Made by a program: the position numbers and the translations under genes. Below, in pieces: positions 11,277 through 22,999 of a stretch of DNA of 64,000 nt; positions within the stretch are counted from its first letter, which is position 1, and each line of letters begins with the position of its first letter. The notes beneath the pieces are model-generated. The model made no database searches. It was not told where the DNA came from and saw only the letters and a list, made by a program, of their open reading frames with translations. Where the stretch lies: positions 12,803,631 to 12,867,630 of the forward strand of contig NC_080571.1 in assembly GCF_030247185.1 (NCBI RefSeq), written 5' to 3'. This DNA comes from Malaya genurostris (Eukaryota; Arthropoda; Insecta; Diptera; Culicidae).

Positions 11277-12409
11277 TTTTTTTTTACATTTACATTAAAT
11301 ATTTATTGTTTCTCTTTAGTTACATTTCTGTATGATGTTACATGTCAAGTGATGTAGTAATGTTACTTTTCATCTTTTAATTTACGGTAATTTTCTAGTT
11401 AATAGTTTTGATTAAATTTCTTTTTAACAGTTTAACTGAAGACAGTTTGATTTATATAACAAAACTGAAACTACAAACAAATACTAAAATAGCGAACCAA
11501 TTAAAGGATATTCTAAGATTGCACATTTTTCTTGAAATTTTCTATTGGCCGCAATAAGTTACTCGTTGACGGTAGTGACGTCTGCTATTTGGTGAACTGT
11601 TGAAGTCCTGGTGAACCACGGAAGATCTAGAATCATTTTCAGGGCTCTGTTCTGCAGCACTTGGATTTTGTTCCGATGTGTAACGGCACACCTCCCTCAC
11701 ACAGGCAACGCGTACTGAAACACTGGATCGATGATCTGGGCTAACTTATTCTTGCGAATAAGAGGTGACCTTCTCTTGATTAACGGGTAGAGACATTTGA
11801 TGAGCAAAGAGCATTTAGTTTTTATCTTATCGACATGCGAACGGAAAAGTAGTTTACGATTAAAAGTGAGCCCCTGGTAGACCACCTCATTGGACTAGTC
11901 GATTGGAAGCCCATCAACCACGATCGTGCAATCAGTTGGAGGATTGAGTCGCTGAGATAGACTGTATGGAAACAGGATCGCCTGAGTTTTGGAAGCGCTA
12001 ATTTTTATCTTCCAGGTGTTCATGTAACTGACAACGGAATCAAGACAGTTTTGCAGCTTTTTGGTGAGATGTTTTGTGACCCTTCCTTTGCAAAGGATAG
12101 CTGTATCATCTGCGAATAAGCAGAATTGGCAACCATCGGGAAGACGAGGAAAATCCGAGGTGTAGACGTTGTACAATACTGGTCCAAGAATACTACCCTG
12201 AGGTACTCCGGCGGGTACAAAAAAACCCGTTTGACAGGGTTCCGTTCACGCTGACTTTGAAGCTTCTGCCACTGAGATAGTTTTGTACTATCTTGATGAG
12301 GTACACTGGGAAGTTTTAGCGATATATCTTGTAGATGAGACCTTCGAATGCCTTCTCAACGTCCAGTAGAGCCATAACTGTAGACTTTGCGACGAGCTTG
12401 TTACGGTAG
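11277..12409 (-). mobile_element. 5'-truncated Jockey-group non-LTR retrotransposon
   Basis: A minus-strand insert with its poly(A) tail read as T9 at the left end. It is flanked by perfect 13-bp target duplications, AGGACTACTAGTC, at 11264-11276 and 12410-12422. Only the C-terminal half of the reverse transcriptase and a short 3' region are present, the usual product of incomplete reverse transcription. The uninterrupted target is seen at 51101-51113. Confidence 0.88.
11560..12405 (-). pseudogene. partial reverse transcriptase, Jockey group
   Basis: Read from the right: MALLDVEKAFEGL (fingers/palm), a stop, then VQNYLSGRSFKVSVNG, a frameshift, GVPQGSILGPVLYN and the catalytic box CLFADDTAIL. 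Next come the thumb (WKIKISASKTQAILFP), the connection region (YQGLTFNRKLLFRSH) and LIKCLYPLIKR, ending in the typical C-terminal part (LQNRALKMILDLP). The FADD motif is intact but frameshifts and stops prevent translation. The endonuclease and ORF1 are absent. Similarity is to mosquito Jockey/Juan-type elements as I remember them, so the clade is inferred. Confidence 0.82.
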
Positions 12410-12790
12410 AGGACTACTAGTCCCCAGTTTCCGGTTCCAAAGGTACCGATAATTGTGAAGAAACGCTCCAAAAACGAAACTCACTTCGATTTCTCAGCAA
12501 CGGTTAATCCGATTTTCACAAATCATGATTCAATTAAAGCTCTCAGTGTCTTAAAAGATACTGTTCAATTTTATTCAGATCCGACTTCTGGTTCCGAAAT
12601 TATAGGGTAATGAGTATCAAAACTTTCAAACTGTCATTTGAAAAAGATGCAAATCTGTACGCATCAATACGTGCTGGTACGGAAGAAGAAGAAAATGCAC
12701 CCTCCTAGCACACAGCGTGCTTTGTTCAGTTTTGTATAGCGTGCAGAGCCACGTTAAGAGCTTCGTCACTTTACATCGCTTGATTTAAGC

Positions 12791-13640
12791 GACCCTGTTT
12801 ACTATAAGTGTTTGAAGTAAATGTGTATAAAAGTTAAAATGCTGAAAAACTTTTTAAGGGAAAAGGCTAAATCGTGCAGATTTCTACAAAAATATGTAAT
12901 TTCATGTTCGTGATAATTCTCCTGAACATAGTAAACATAGAAAACAATTGCAAAAAATATAGTCTCTTCGATCAAATTTCTTCCCATTAGAAGTTCTAAA
13001 ACTTTGTAGAAAAAGTTGTGCTAGTGGTGTTATAATACCTTTCTCTTGTCATTCAAACAGTCTCATTAAAACGAATGATTTTGACCATGAATCCATTCAT
13101 ATTGTTTAGGTTAGTTCAGAATAGTTTCGTCATTTATCAAACTGCAAACCATGGGATTCATCAAAACACAGTTGTACGGAATTCTACTTCACTTCCTCTA
13201 CGCCGGACCAACTATGAAACAAACATTGTCGTTATTGGCTTTCAAAGAACATTTATTCGAGTATTATCACTACTAAAACCAACTTATTACTTAGCATTAG
13301 AAATTATTATCAGGATCACACTAAATGAATAAATATATAAACCAACCTGAATACTAGAGTAAGATTAAACAAGAATTTCTTAGATTAAAAATTAAGTCCG
13401 CATAATCAGCAAGATTGGGATCAGGATTTTCCAAAGCTGATACAAGAAAAATAGCCAAATCACTCTATGCTTGCCGCAACAATATTCCCAGCGAAACGTT
13501 AGTGTACCGTTTAATGTCTCAGCCCACATTTTTTTTTTCATTGCCCAAAAGTTGTCTCTTTTGTTATGCTAAACGCTGAAATGTATCCTGCGGTAAGAAA
13601 ATATCTCTGGCGAAGTGAAGCTCTTAAGACGTCAATCAAG
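12791..13640. other. AT-rich segment with a family A head fragment
   Basis: A head fragment (GCTAGTGGTGTTATAATACC, then ACAGTCTCAT) lies at about 13019-13070. The remainder contains no recognised coding or repeat. Confidence 0.4.
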
Positions 13641-15300
13641 CCATGATGGCTTGTTCCACAAAACAGTCACAGCCGCCGAATGTCGCACTATTGCGTAGCG
13701 CAGCACAATTTCTCGGATTACTGCTAGGACCAGCAACCGAAACTTCGCAGCTCCATCCAAACCGCTCGCCAACCCGCGCACAACGTCTCTTATCACACAC
13801 TCGCACACCGTCGTAATACGAAACCAGATTTCGAAGAAAAAAAGTTCCTCCTTGGCGGCCGGGATAAAGAAGTGTGCACTTTTCCTGCTTTCGTTCTGTT
13901 TTCCTTCCCAGGAGCAGCCACCCATTGTTTAGATTGTTCTGTCTCGGATTCGAATAAATCTTCCATTCCAGTCAGTGCCACACGTCGTCCTTTCTCTCCT
14001 CTTTCTTCGCAGCATTCTTTCATATTTTCATGAGCCTTTCGCAACTTCTCGAATGACAAAAACATGTGTTTTTTTCTACTTTTTTTTCTTCATCTTTCGT
14101 GTCTCCGTCCGACACCCGTTGTCAAGTCCGTTCTACATCATGGCTGCCTATGTGAATGTTTTGGTATAGTTTTCCCTCGCACCGATTAAGGTACCCTTTT
14201 TTCTCGTGTCCACAGCCTGCTGCGAAACGGAGACCTTCTAAAAACACACACGGATCAAGTGCAAAGCTGCGTTATCCTGATTTATGACGATCTCGATGCT
14301 CAATTCTGTTCTATCTTCTGGAATAGATTGGTTAGCCAGAGGGTAAGAGGGAAAAGTTAACAAGGAAAGGGAGGGCAGATTTCATAACCGGGCTGGTTTC
14401 ACTCTGTTCCTAGCGCTAGCGAGTTGCGGGCTTTTACAATCCACTTGAGCCTTCAGCCGGTACTGGGTTGTAAAGTGCTGAGCAGAGTAGTTTTTTTTTC
14501 CCACGTGGTATTTGGATGTGTGTGTGTTTGTATGTCTGTTGACGCCCGCAGTTATTTAAGCCGAGGAGTTGCAACGATGAGAAATGGCACAAGGTGAAAT
14601 ATATTTTCAGGGAAATTGCGTTAGTTCTATTCCAGCTGACGTAACTTTTATGCGGGATATTAATGCGCTTCGAGCGAAATTTCCCGGTGGAAAAAGGACT
14701 ATTTACCGGTGCATGAATCATTCAGGTGATCCAGGCTATTCAAGTATAGTGTTTTTACAGACAGTTTTTGCTGTTTAAATTGGTCGGTTCTACAATCAAT
14801 GTTTTAACCTTACTGCCGGATTGTCCCCACTTTCATCCACATCGTATTATGTTTCCTTCATGAAAGTGTACATGAAAGTAAGAAAGAATTCAGAGAAAAA
14901 CTAAGCTAAATTCTCTTAGCACAAACTGGTAACGAGTTGTTATTTACCCGACGAACAAAGCGCTGGATATGAGAAACCTTCGTCTTTTGTGTGGGATTTT
15001 ATTTGTACGTTCCTGAAGGATGGCTCGAATCGGCTTTAACATAAAATGCACCTCGTCGTGTTGTGTATTCCATCTTCGCCGAAGCAACTTAGAAACACTG
15101 TCTGTTCGAAAACTCTCGTGAGAAGCAGTCTACCTTTATCTGCGGGGTGTTATTTGAAAAGTCCTCAAAGTATTATACTGGAATTTCTCTTTTCCACCAC
15201 TCGCAAACTAAAACTACCAGATTTGAAATTACGCATATGCTGTATGCCATTGAGTTCTGGCTTTAAAAAATATTCCAACATTTGAAGTTTTGTTTTCCAC
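13641..15300. other. GC-richer unique segment
   Basis: Unique-looking DNA with poly-T stretches and several short open frames on both strands (64-97 codons). None of these resembles a known protein. It is one of six such islands in the window and a candidate for host intron or regulatory sequence. Confidence 0.35.
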
Positions 15301-16109
15301 ACCGAAAGTAATTTGCTTCTTTATATCTTACATTTTCAAGCGATTTTGATTCTACGATTAGTTGAAATCATCATTTCATGAAATCTTATTTTATCCAGTT
15401 TCAAACTAAATAGGGTAATGTTCAACCGCGCCAAGATGTCGAAACTGGAAGTCGGCTCTAGAGAAAATTCAAAAGCTAGAATGCGAATGGGTAATGTCAG
15501 ACAAATAACTACATTGACGAGAATACAAAAAAAACTACAAGGATCAGTCCCATGGGGTTGTTCGAGCCATTGAAGTGGAACAAGGCAACCATAATTTCTA
15601 ATGATCTACAATCAAACAGTTCAAACAATCGTCACACTTTTGAATCCGCAATTGCACGAGAGTCTGCTTAGATTGATCTTGATTTGGAACCAACGCCGAA
15701 CATCGTTTGTCTTGATTTGTATTTGTTTTAAAACCGACAAAATTACACCAATATCCCAAATGTATGTAATTATGTACATACTTGTAATCTTTGTACATAC
15801 TTGCGATACAGATATCGATATTTAAGCTTCTCTTAGACAAGCTTGTGTTCAAGTTTTGTATGCAAGCAGTTATTTTTATAGCGTTTAATTCCTCTACCAT
15901 TCTGCGATTTCGGTTGAAGCGATAAACTTTTTCTCATTAAGTCATTATCAATCGAGTTCATCTTATATAATTTAGAAATTAATCTTAAGCACTCAAAATT
16001 TATCCTGGGGTAGTTGCCAGTTTCTCAGGCGAAACGATATAACATGGAATTTCAATCGAGCCTGCATGACACAAGATCAGAGCATACCAATTAAAGTTTC
16101 GAATCGTTT
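15301..16109. other. AT-rich segment, nothing recognised
   Basis: The longest frame (15598-15900, minus) has no recognisable motif. No terminal repeats were found. Confidence 0.35.
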
Positions 16110-16111
16110 TA

Positions 16112-17246
16112 AAGACTGTCCCAGAAAGTATGGACGCAACCAAAAACCGCTGCCATTTCGCAATGGTTCAGAATCTGTCAATTTTTATGGCTGCGTCCTG
16201 TTGTTTACACTCTTCTCTAACCACTTGTACAGTTGTTTATTCGTTTTCATTAGTTTGTTTTGAAATGCGTGGACTTTCAGCAGAACAACGTCGAAAAATT
16301 GTGTACAAATGGTGCACAGAACGCGGACTGTCACTGAGAAAGATAGCAAAAATGGAAGGAGTAAGTGAAAAAGCCGTGCGAAATGCAATCAGGAAGTACG
16401 GTGAGGATAACACCTTTGAGGACAAACCGAAAACGGGTCGAAAAAAGGTCCTGCTAACCCTCAGTTGGATATACTGAAGGCGTTCGAGCAAAAGAAGGAG
16501 GTTTCAGTTCGGGATGTGGCCAAAAAAATGGGCACTTCGAAGTCAAATGTTCTTCGTGCTAAAGAAAGTTTGAATCTTCGAAGCTATAAGAAGCAGAAAC
16601 AAACAATACGTAGACCGAAACAAGAAGCATCGATTAGGCCGAGGGTTCGAAAGCTGTACAATACGATTCTTGCTGGAAATTTGAAGTGCGAGAAGGGCAA
16701 GTGTTAAACCAGTCCGAGGCATCGATTGAAGTCGAAAAATTTGGTAAGAAAGCTATGGTCTGGCAAGCAATTTATAGCTGCGGTAAGATTTCGAAACCCT
16801 TCGTCACTACTGCTTCAATGAACAGCGAAATATACATCAAGGAATGTTTACAAAAACAATGGTATACTACCAAAAATGTCCTTTTCGTCCCAAAAGACAT
16901 GAATCCACCAAATTGCCCACAACTTCGACCAATTGAGGGATTTTGGGCATTAACGAAGGCACATCTTAGGAAACATGTCTCGGCAGCCGAAACCATTCAA
17001 CGGTTCGAAAAAGATTGAAAAAAAGTTTCAAAACTTGTCGCCAAGAAGTCTGTCTGGAATTAAATGAGGAACGTTCGCAAGAAAGTGCGCCAGCTAGTCT
17101 ACAATGGCTAAGTAGCAAATGTTGAGAATAATATTCTGTTGTTGTAGTCTAATATTATCAGTATATCGAATAAAATTTGAATATCTAACACTTGTGAATT
17201 ATTTACAGCGAAATCAAAGTGCGTCCATACTTTCTGGGACAGTCTT
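16112..17246 (+). mobile_element. DD37E-type Tc1/mariner element, family 2 copy A (deleted)
   Basis: Terminal inverted repeats beginning AAGACTGTCCCAGAAAG lie at 16112 and, inverted, end at 17246. They are flanked by TA at 16110-16111 and 17247-17248. Length is 1135 bp against 1277 bp for the sister copy at 40850-42126; the difference is mainly two internal deletions within the transposase gene. Confidence 0.9.
16265..17111 (+). pseudogene. broken DD37E transposase, family 2
   Basis: The frame starts MRGLSAEQRRKIVYKWC, followed by a helix-turn-helix (LRKIAKMEGVSEKAVRNAI) and a GRKK linker, then shifts frame near 16445. The second part (SVRDVAKKMGTSKSNVLRA) is a second helix-turn-helix. A deletion then removes the MDDETYVK box with the first catalytic Asp. 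A further deletion removes the FW-D-LASCHYSK box with the second, joining LQK directly to WYTTK. The catalytic Glu region survives (NCPQLRPIEGFW). The C-terminus ends at the stop in 17109-17111. Two of three catalytic residues are gone. Confidence 0.87.
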
Positions 17247-17248
17247 TA

Positions 17249-17778
17249 TGGCACTTTTTGTCTTCCTGTCTAGCAACAACCCACTTCTAGCATGCTACGC
17301 GTAGGACTGAAACGTTAGCTATAATTTTGCTTACGTTTATAGATTCGCGTGCTTCCAGCAGCTGCGCTTTAGCATCGATTGACCAATCAGAGCAATGATT
17401 TCCCTTTGATATTTCGCTTACTCCTTCAAAACCGTCGTCTATGGCAGGGAAATCCGGTATGCCGGAGATTTTTAGGAGACAAAATAAGACACTGCTCGCT
17501 ACTGATCAAAATTTCAATCATTTATAATTGAAAATACGTGGCTTGATACATTTAAATCGAATCTTAGAAATATTTCCGTTCAAATAATAAAATAATATTA
17601 ATAATTGATACAAAAAAGACTGATCTGTAAGTGTTTCTACGTGTAGTTTCCTTGAGTTTCCGATTTGCACCTCTATATAGAAAATAAACATGTGTTCCAC
17701 ATCGAAAAAACATAGCTTGGTCCCTTCACACTTTCGAACTTGGGCAATTTTATTAGTGTGTATTTTCGTAAATTATAC
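17249..17778. other. AT-rich segment, nothing recognised
   Basis: No coding similarity or repeat boundary was seen. Confidence 0.35.
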
Positions 17779-17779
17779 T

Positions 17780-18270
17780 AACTTTAATCGCTCGACTTGT
17801 CTGAATTTGAAATGATGTCCCTGTAAAGTACAAATATGAAATATCACATGAAATACTAAAATTGATACGCAACATTTTTTTTGTGCAAAGTTTCGTAATT
17901 CAAATTGTTGCTCATCGTTATCGATTACTTTTTGTCGTATTACTTGTAAACTTCGGAAAAATCTGTAAAATGATAATCGGATCGAGTAATGTCCGGTCAA
18001 TATAACGGGTGGACGAAAGCTTTCCACTTCAGCGTTTCCAAAGTAGTAATCACGACTTTCGATATATGGTGTTTTGCATTGTCATGAAGCAAAATTATTT
18101 TATCGTGTAGGTTTGGTTTGTGATATAAAAAGTATGGAACGAAATTTTTGGTTTCCAACTCCAATGGTTTGAACAAACACGAGGTTAATGCATGTACAAT
18201 AGCTTGTGAAGGATCAGATATAAGCAACTTGATATACTTGTCCATAAAACACTAAACTTAGTATTGACCT
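17780..18270 (-). pseudogene. mariner-type (DD34D) transposase relic
   Basis: On the minus strand, ILLHDNAKHHISKVV carries the second catalytic Asp, followed by TTLETLKWKAF and HPLY-stop-PDITRSDYH, which carries the third. Counting from the Asp of HDNA to the Asp of SDYH gives 34 residues, the mariner spacing. The serine before PD has become a TGA stop, and frameshifts follow (RSLQVIRQKV). The helix-turn-helix half and terminal repeats were not found, so this is a 3' fragment of an old mariner. Confidence 0.75.
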
Positions 18271-18377
18271 GGTTCGAATCGTTCATATTGAAGCAATATA
18301 TATTTGCAAAAATGTAAAATATTGTAATTAGTTCTTAAAAATCGATTTGTTTGCCCTAAAAAGTACCAATTAATTAA

Positions 18378-18705
18378 ACTTTTTGTCTTTCTCTATAGAA
18401 AGGTATAAGAATTGCTGAAAAAACCGACTTTTGAACGGAGCCTCGGAGACCCATAGTGTTATATACCATTCGACTCAGTTCGACGAGATCGGAAAATGTC
18501 TGTGTGTGTGCACTTTTCGAAGGAATTTATACGCGCTCAATTTTCTCAGAGATGGCCGAACCGATTTTAACAAACTTATGCTCTTTTGAAAGCTACTGTC
18601 GGGCCATTGATCAAGTTCAAAGATCAAATGGCTGTGACTTTTGGTTCCGGAGATATGATTGTATAAGCGACGTAACCGACAAAACACGTGTTTTTAACGC
18701 TTCAA
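18378..18705 (-). repeat. dispersed repeat family A, 3' part
   Basis: Minus-strand copy. In inverted order it shows TCTATAGAAAGG, ACTTTTGAAC, ACCCATAGTG, CATTCGACTCAGTTCG, a reduced (TG)n and CAGAGATGGCCGAACC. The tail is uninterrupted here and supplies the empty-site reference for the Helitron at 9125-10277. Confidence 0.7.
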
Positions 18706-18714
18706 TGTACATAA

Positions 18715-19140
18715 GGGTGCCAACATTTTGGGATCACCTCTAATTTCGTAAAGCGCTATTGTTCAAAAGTTTAAACATCTCGAAAAAAGTCCTCATGCAA
18801 AATTTGAGCTAAATCAGACATGGGTGCTACCCAGCGGTTAAAGTTTGAAAATTTTCGATCTTGAAAAAGCACCACATGAAATTTCCTAAATCGAAAATTT
18901 TGCTTGATGCCAAAATTCTTAAAATAGCATGAAACGTCAAGATTTAGTGTTATCTAAAAAAAAGTTTTTGGGAAAATCGACTTTCTGGGACTTAGAAGTC
19001 CCAGAAAGTCGAATTAAAAAAAAAAAAATTTTCGGTATGACACTAAATCTCGACGTTTCATGCAATTCTAAGACTTTTGGAATCAAATTTTTTTTTTTCA
19101 ATTTCGGAAATTGCACCTTAGAACTAAAGAAGTAGAGAAG
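18715..19140. repeat. foldback/hairpin element
   Basis: Two arms of about 125 bases (about 18867-18993 and 18996-19117) are inverted copies with scattered mismatches. The centre is a perfect palindrome with 17-base arms (TCGACTTTCTGGGACTT) around AG, at 18977-19012. The left flank (from about 18715, GGTGCCAACATTTTGGG) probably belongs to the same element. No target duplication was identified. Confidence 0.75.
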
Positions 19141-19154
19141 TAATTCAGAAACAT

Positions 19155-19990
19155 TTTTTTTCACGGTGTTGCGAGATAGGTGAAAATCGAACAAGTGAGA
19201 ATATCGATTAAATAGACGGCACATACTAGGAAACGGTTCGTTACAGCCGTAATTAGTGCGAGCAGATTGAATTCTGAGAAATGGATAAGATCGAAGGTTG
19301 CGAAAATAATAGCTAGATTCAGTTTAACATATATAACAATTCGGGGCAATCAGTTTGAGATTGTAACAAATCCGCCACGAAAATAGATTCACAGTTGTCT
19401 CGGCGTACGGATAACAAGTCTAAATCGATAAGTTTACAGCGCTCACTATAGCTGGGAAGGTTGTTGGGATCCCTCCAAGGAAGACTGCGAAGGGTAAACC
19501 GAATAAATTTATCCTTCTATGCGTTGGATGTCAAGTTGATAATAGGGAGCCCAGACGACTGCAGCATATTCGAGTATAGAGCGAACCAGTGCACATATAC
19601 TGATTTAAGACAATATAGTTCTTTGTAATGCGAAATATGAATCCTAGCATCTTGAAAGCCTTAGAGATCGTATATTCTACGTGATTCCTAACAAAACTCC
19701 TATGTCCCTGACAGTCGATTCTCGTTTGAGAATAGTCTGGGAAATGGTATAGTCGAAAATAACTACAGTGCGTTTACGTGAGAAAGAAATTACGGAATAT
19801 TTTGAAGCGTTCAGGACCATTCTATTGATGTCGCACCAATTGGAGAAGATATCTAACTGTTTCTGCAGGAATCTGGCATCCACCAGGTCTTTTTTTAAAT
19901 TCCAACACAAGGTTCAAATCATTCAGATACAGTAAAAATAAAAAGGGTCCCAGGTGACTACCTTGAGGTACCCCCGAGTTAGTTAGAAAG
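19155..19990 (-). pseudogene. non-LTR retrotransposon reverse transcriptase, C-terminal relic
   Basis: Read from the right: GVPQGSHLGPFLFLLYLNDL (palm), a degenerate region where the ADD box is expected, then LDIFSNWCDINRMVLNASK and STVRDIGVLLG. After several frameshifts come RSILEYAAVVWAP, FTLRSLPWRDPNNLPSY and a C-terminal tail (SMCRLFNRYSHLFDFHLS). The order is that of a CR1/Jockey-like non-LTR RT thumb and C-terminal domain. The exact clade is uncertain. Multiple stops show it is dead. Confidence 0.75.
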
Positions 19991-21848
19991 GGTAAAATAA
20001 ATTATAAATTATAAGGACTAACAGTGTTCAAGATACTTTCCGCGAATGCGAATGATCAGCACAACGTCGATGAAAATTGTTGCCTCTCGTTTAGGCCGAA
20101 CGGCGCCCTCGCTGGCTGGTAGAGATGGTCGGCTAAGCAGTAACCAGTAACCGAATAAAAATTAAAATTTTCACCCATACCCGACTCGACCCGAACCCGA
20201 TTTTTCATTTCTTCAGCTCAAGCGCAATCTGAACCGGATTAAGAAATTATTCTCTACCCGAGCCTGTCGAGTTTGTTTTCGCGTAAGGTTTCGAATAATT
20301 GAACCGGAAACTCTAAATATAAATTCTTCAATCCAAACCCGAGCCGTATCCGTCGGAAAATGAAAAAACAATTGTCCTTGCCCATACCGAACCCGCAAAA
20401 GTTTTCCTTTTATTCGAACTCAAACCTTCACCGGGGTTTTTAACTAATGTCTTCTGGTTTGATTGATTATTTTCGTGCGGATTTATTTATTTAAACCGAA
20501 GAAAATTGCTATAGAACTTCAGAATCGATTCACTGGTCCTGAAAAGGACCTATTGAACGTCTTCGATGTTTTACAATGTTGGTGACATTTTGCGCTCGTA
20601 GATCACAGATCTTATGCTGATCCATTTTAAAATTACAATGATATTTTACCACTGCTAAAATAAAATACTTGCAGCGCAAAACAACTGTCGTAACACCCTA
20701 TTTTGTCCAGCACATAAGAAATAATGATTGAACTTCGATCATATTTTATCTTTTATACTTGAATAGTTGAATAAAAATTTCAGAACTATGAATATTACCG
20801 AAATTTTATAACTATTCGTTTTAGGTCCAATAAAAAATATCGTTTTCTGTAAGAGCTTTTGGTTGCATTCGGAGCAGATTATAATTTTTCAGAGAATTTC
20901 ACCAGAACAAAATACAGCCGACGAAAATAATTTGTGGATATTATTACATATCGGAAAACCTTGCAAGATGTCGGATAACCCGTGAAAACTTTAATAATAA
21001 TACTGAAACCATCAGAGACACTAGTCTTTTCCAAATCTCGGTTATCTCCGCTCACGAGGAAGTGCTTCTGCTTTAGGATAATTTTTTTCTTCGACGAAGC
21101 CATTCTCTGAGTTAACATTTTTTTAAGATGCTTTTTCTTAGGCAAACCAGTTCAAAATATAAGAAATAGTTTTGAATGCTGTCCAAGTTGTTCCCAAAAA
21201 AATTAAATTATAAGCGGCTTAAGAATATTTTAGGAGAGTTCAAATTTTCTGCGATGTTTTACAACTTTATCTAAGATCCGTTGTACTGATTTTCTCTATC
21301 TTAAACTTCAGGACAATCAGTGTTGATTCAGAATATTTTCGTCGATTCTGAAAATATCTGGAGTTTGAGAAAAATTAAAGATATTGCTTCAGATAAATAT
21401 AAAAGTCTCAAGAAAAACATTAAAAGGTGCACCAGCGCTGCCAACTATTCCGATTTATCGGTATTTATACCGATTTTTGGACTCGATACAGGAATACAGA
21501 TATGCTCTCTCCAAATACCGATATTTCAATTTTCACACAAATGAATACCGATTTTCACCGTGTTTGATTCCATAAGGGTAAACCAGATTGAGCGATCTTT
21601 TTTTTTCTTTTGCTCGCAAAATCAGTTTCCTCACCAAATCGATATGATAGATATTGTACAGATTGATTTTTCCAATCAATACAGTGTTTTGAATAAAAAA
21701 TAACAGTTGGCAGTTCTGATCTCCACCCGTGCAGAAACAAAAAGTTTGCAATATGAGTTTCGTTATGAATTTCGAGCAAATGTTGGAAGCACACCTCTTT
21801 GATTTTAGTCAAAACATTCTGAACATGTTCGTAGTGTCACAAAAAATT
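19991..21848. other. AT-rich segment with degenerate simple repeats
   Basis: Holds the ACCCGA-rich stretch annotated separately and a short GATTTATCGG/TACCGAT-rich stretch at 21445-21560. The remaining sequence, including several 60-90-codon frames, is not recognised. Confidence 0.35.
20145..20430. repeat. degenerate ACCCGA-type simple repeat
   Basis: ACCCGA, CCGAACC and related hexamers recur (CCCGACTCGACCCGAACCC, later CCCGAGCC and CGAACCCGC). An old expanded hexamer is the simplest reading. Confidence 0.45.
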
Positions 21849-22162
21849 ACTTCACATATTTTGTTATTTTTTGCACCACAGTTGATGAAACCTGTTTTTT
21901 GAAAAGGGCCAAACTTGTTTACTGAATTAATTCCAATCCTACAAACAACAGTTGTATGAGTAATTTGAGCAGAATTAGTCACATTTTTAAATAAAAATAC
22001 AGTTTGAGTTTGCTGACAATAACCATTAAAATTGATAACTAGAGCGAGTTTAGCTGTAAAAAACAAAATCATGAAAAAAGAGCTGAGTCCGGTGTAGAAA
22101 CCTGCATTTGTAGCGAAAAAACTTCGAAAATGCAAATGAACGTGCAATCGTTGGTCTGGCAT
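21809..22162 (-). CDS. hypothetical small cysteine-containing protein (uncertain)
   Basis: A 117-codon minus-strand frame. From about residue 25 it has a hydrophobic run (FFMILFFTAKLALVINF) that could be a signal or membrane segment. A region with five to six Cys follows (YCQQTQ, VVCRIG, INCGAK, KICEV, IFCDT). I recognise no family. A second, inverted copy of the middle 250 bases lies at 23383-23631, where the same amino acids are largely conserved but two stops interrupt it. A mobile-element origin is as likely as a host gene. No promoter or splice sites can be assigned. Confidence 0.22.
   Translation of the reverse strand: MPDQRLHVHLHFRSFFATNAGFYTGLSSFFMILFFTAKLALVINFNGYCQQTQTVFLFKNVTNSAQITHTTVVCRIGINSVNKFGPFQKTGFINCGAKNNKICEVIFCDTTNMFRMF
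21849..22095 (-). repeat. inverted duplication, arm 1
   Basis: This arm matches the reverse complement of 23383-23631 with high identity, with similarity ending sharply on both sides. The two arms are about 1.3 kb apart. Confidence 0.85.
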
Positions 22163-22690
22163 CCCTGTTCGATGAGCGTCAAATCACGTCCCTCTAAGCA
22201 GGCGGTTCTATTTTGTTTGCCGTTGAGCGCTTGTTGAACGACATACTGCACGAAATATTCGTTCCGTTTTTTCTCTTGCAAAAATAGTGTCAAAGTTAGG
22301 TGTTACCTTCATATAGAAAAAAAATATTTGTTGTTATTCTATGTGAAGGTGAAGTATTGTGGAAAAAACTTCGGAAATTCTCCAATAAAACCAGTCCAAC
22401 GGGGCTCCAACTCATCATATTAAAAATGGTTCAACAATGGACCTCTGTCTGCCGGGTTTGTTGAACGAAAAAAGTGACATTCGGTACAACGGTTTGTTTC
22501 AAAATCGGCAAACGAAGGCCCCGTGTTGGCCTCCCAGTGAACGATTGATTGGAATTTCATTAGACCAATGATCCAATGTATTGGACCAACGAAGGATCAC
22601 CGTTGAACTTTTTTTTCTAAGAGGAGTAATATGACAATTTGGATAAACATACACTGAAAATAAAATCTATCTGCTTTTTGACTTCTTTCT
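22163..22690. other. spacer of the inverted duplication, left part
   Basis: No repeat or coding similarity recognised. Confidence 0.35.
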
Positions 22691-22691
22691 A

Positions 22692-22997
22692 CACTCAGAC
22701 AAAATGGGTTGTGAAAATCATAAGGCAAATCTTATGATGCATCAAAAATTAACAAAATCGTCATTTCAAATGATTTATATGAAAAATATACCTATATTAA
22801 AATGTTTATGACTATGCCATATGTGTCTCATCTATCACTATTATAGTTTTCATACGAACATTTTATGAATTTCATAAGGTCTTTTATTGTAAATCCAATT
22901 TTCTTGACTTCTTAAGGGAGTTTTATGATTCGTATACGATATTCTTTTAGTTAAAAACCATACGATATCAATGAAATTTCATTTTTTTGTTTGAGTG
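22692..22997. mobile_element. miniature inverted-repeat element (TA-flanked)
   Basis: Ends read CACTCAGACAAAATG at the left and, inverted, CACTCAAACAAAAAAATG at the right, with TA at 22690-22691 and 22998-22999. The roughly 306-bp interior is non-coding and rich in TTTCATA/TTATGA phrases. A TA target and short inverted ends fit a Tc1/mariner-type miniature element, but no parent is identified. Confidence 0.6.
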
Positions 22998-22999
22998 TA

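Larger units (their letters stand above)
10970..12790 (+). repeat. dispersed repeat family B, split by a Jockey-like element
   Basis: Phrases such as GACTTCCGGTTCCGG, TTAGTGGATATATAAAT and AGCGTGCTTTGTTC recur in inverted order in the uninterrupted copy at 50830-51640. The copy is broken at the GGACTACTAGTC site by the retrotransposon at 11277-12409. Without the insert it is about 690 bp. Confidence 0.7.
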
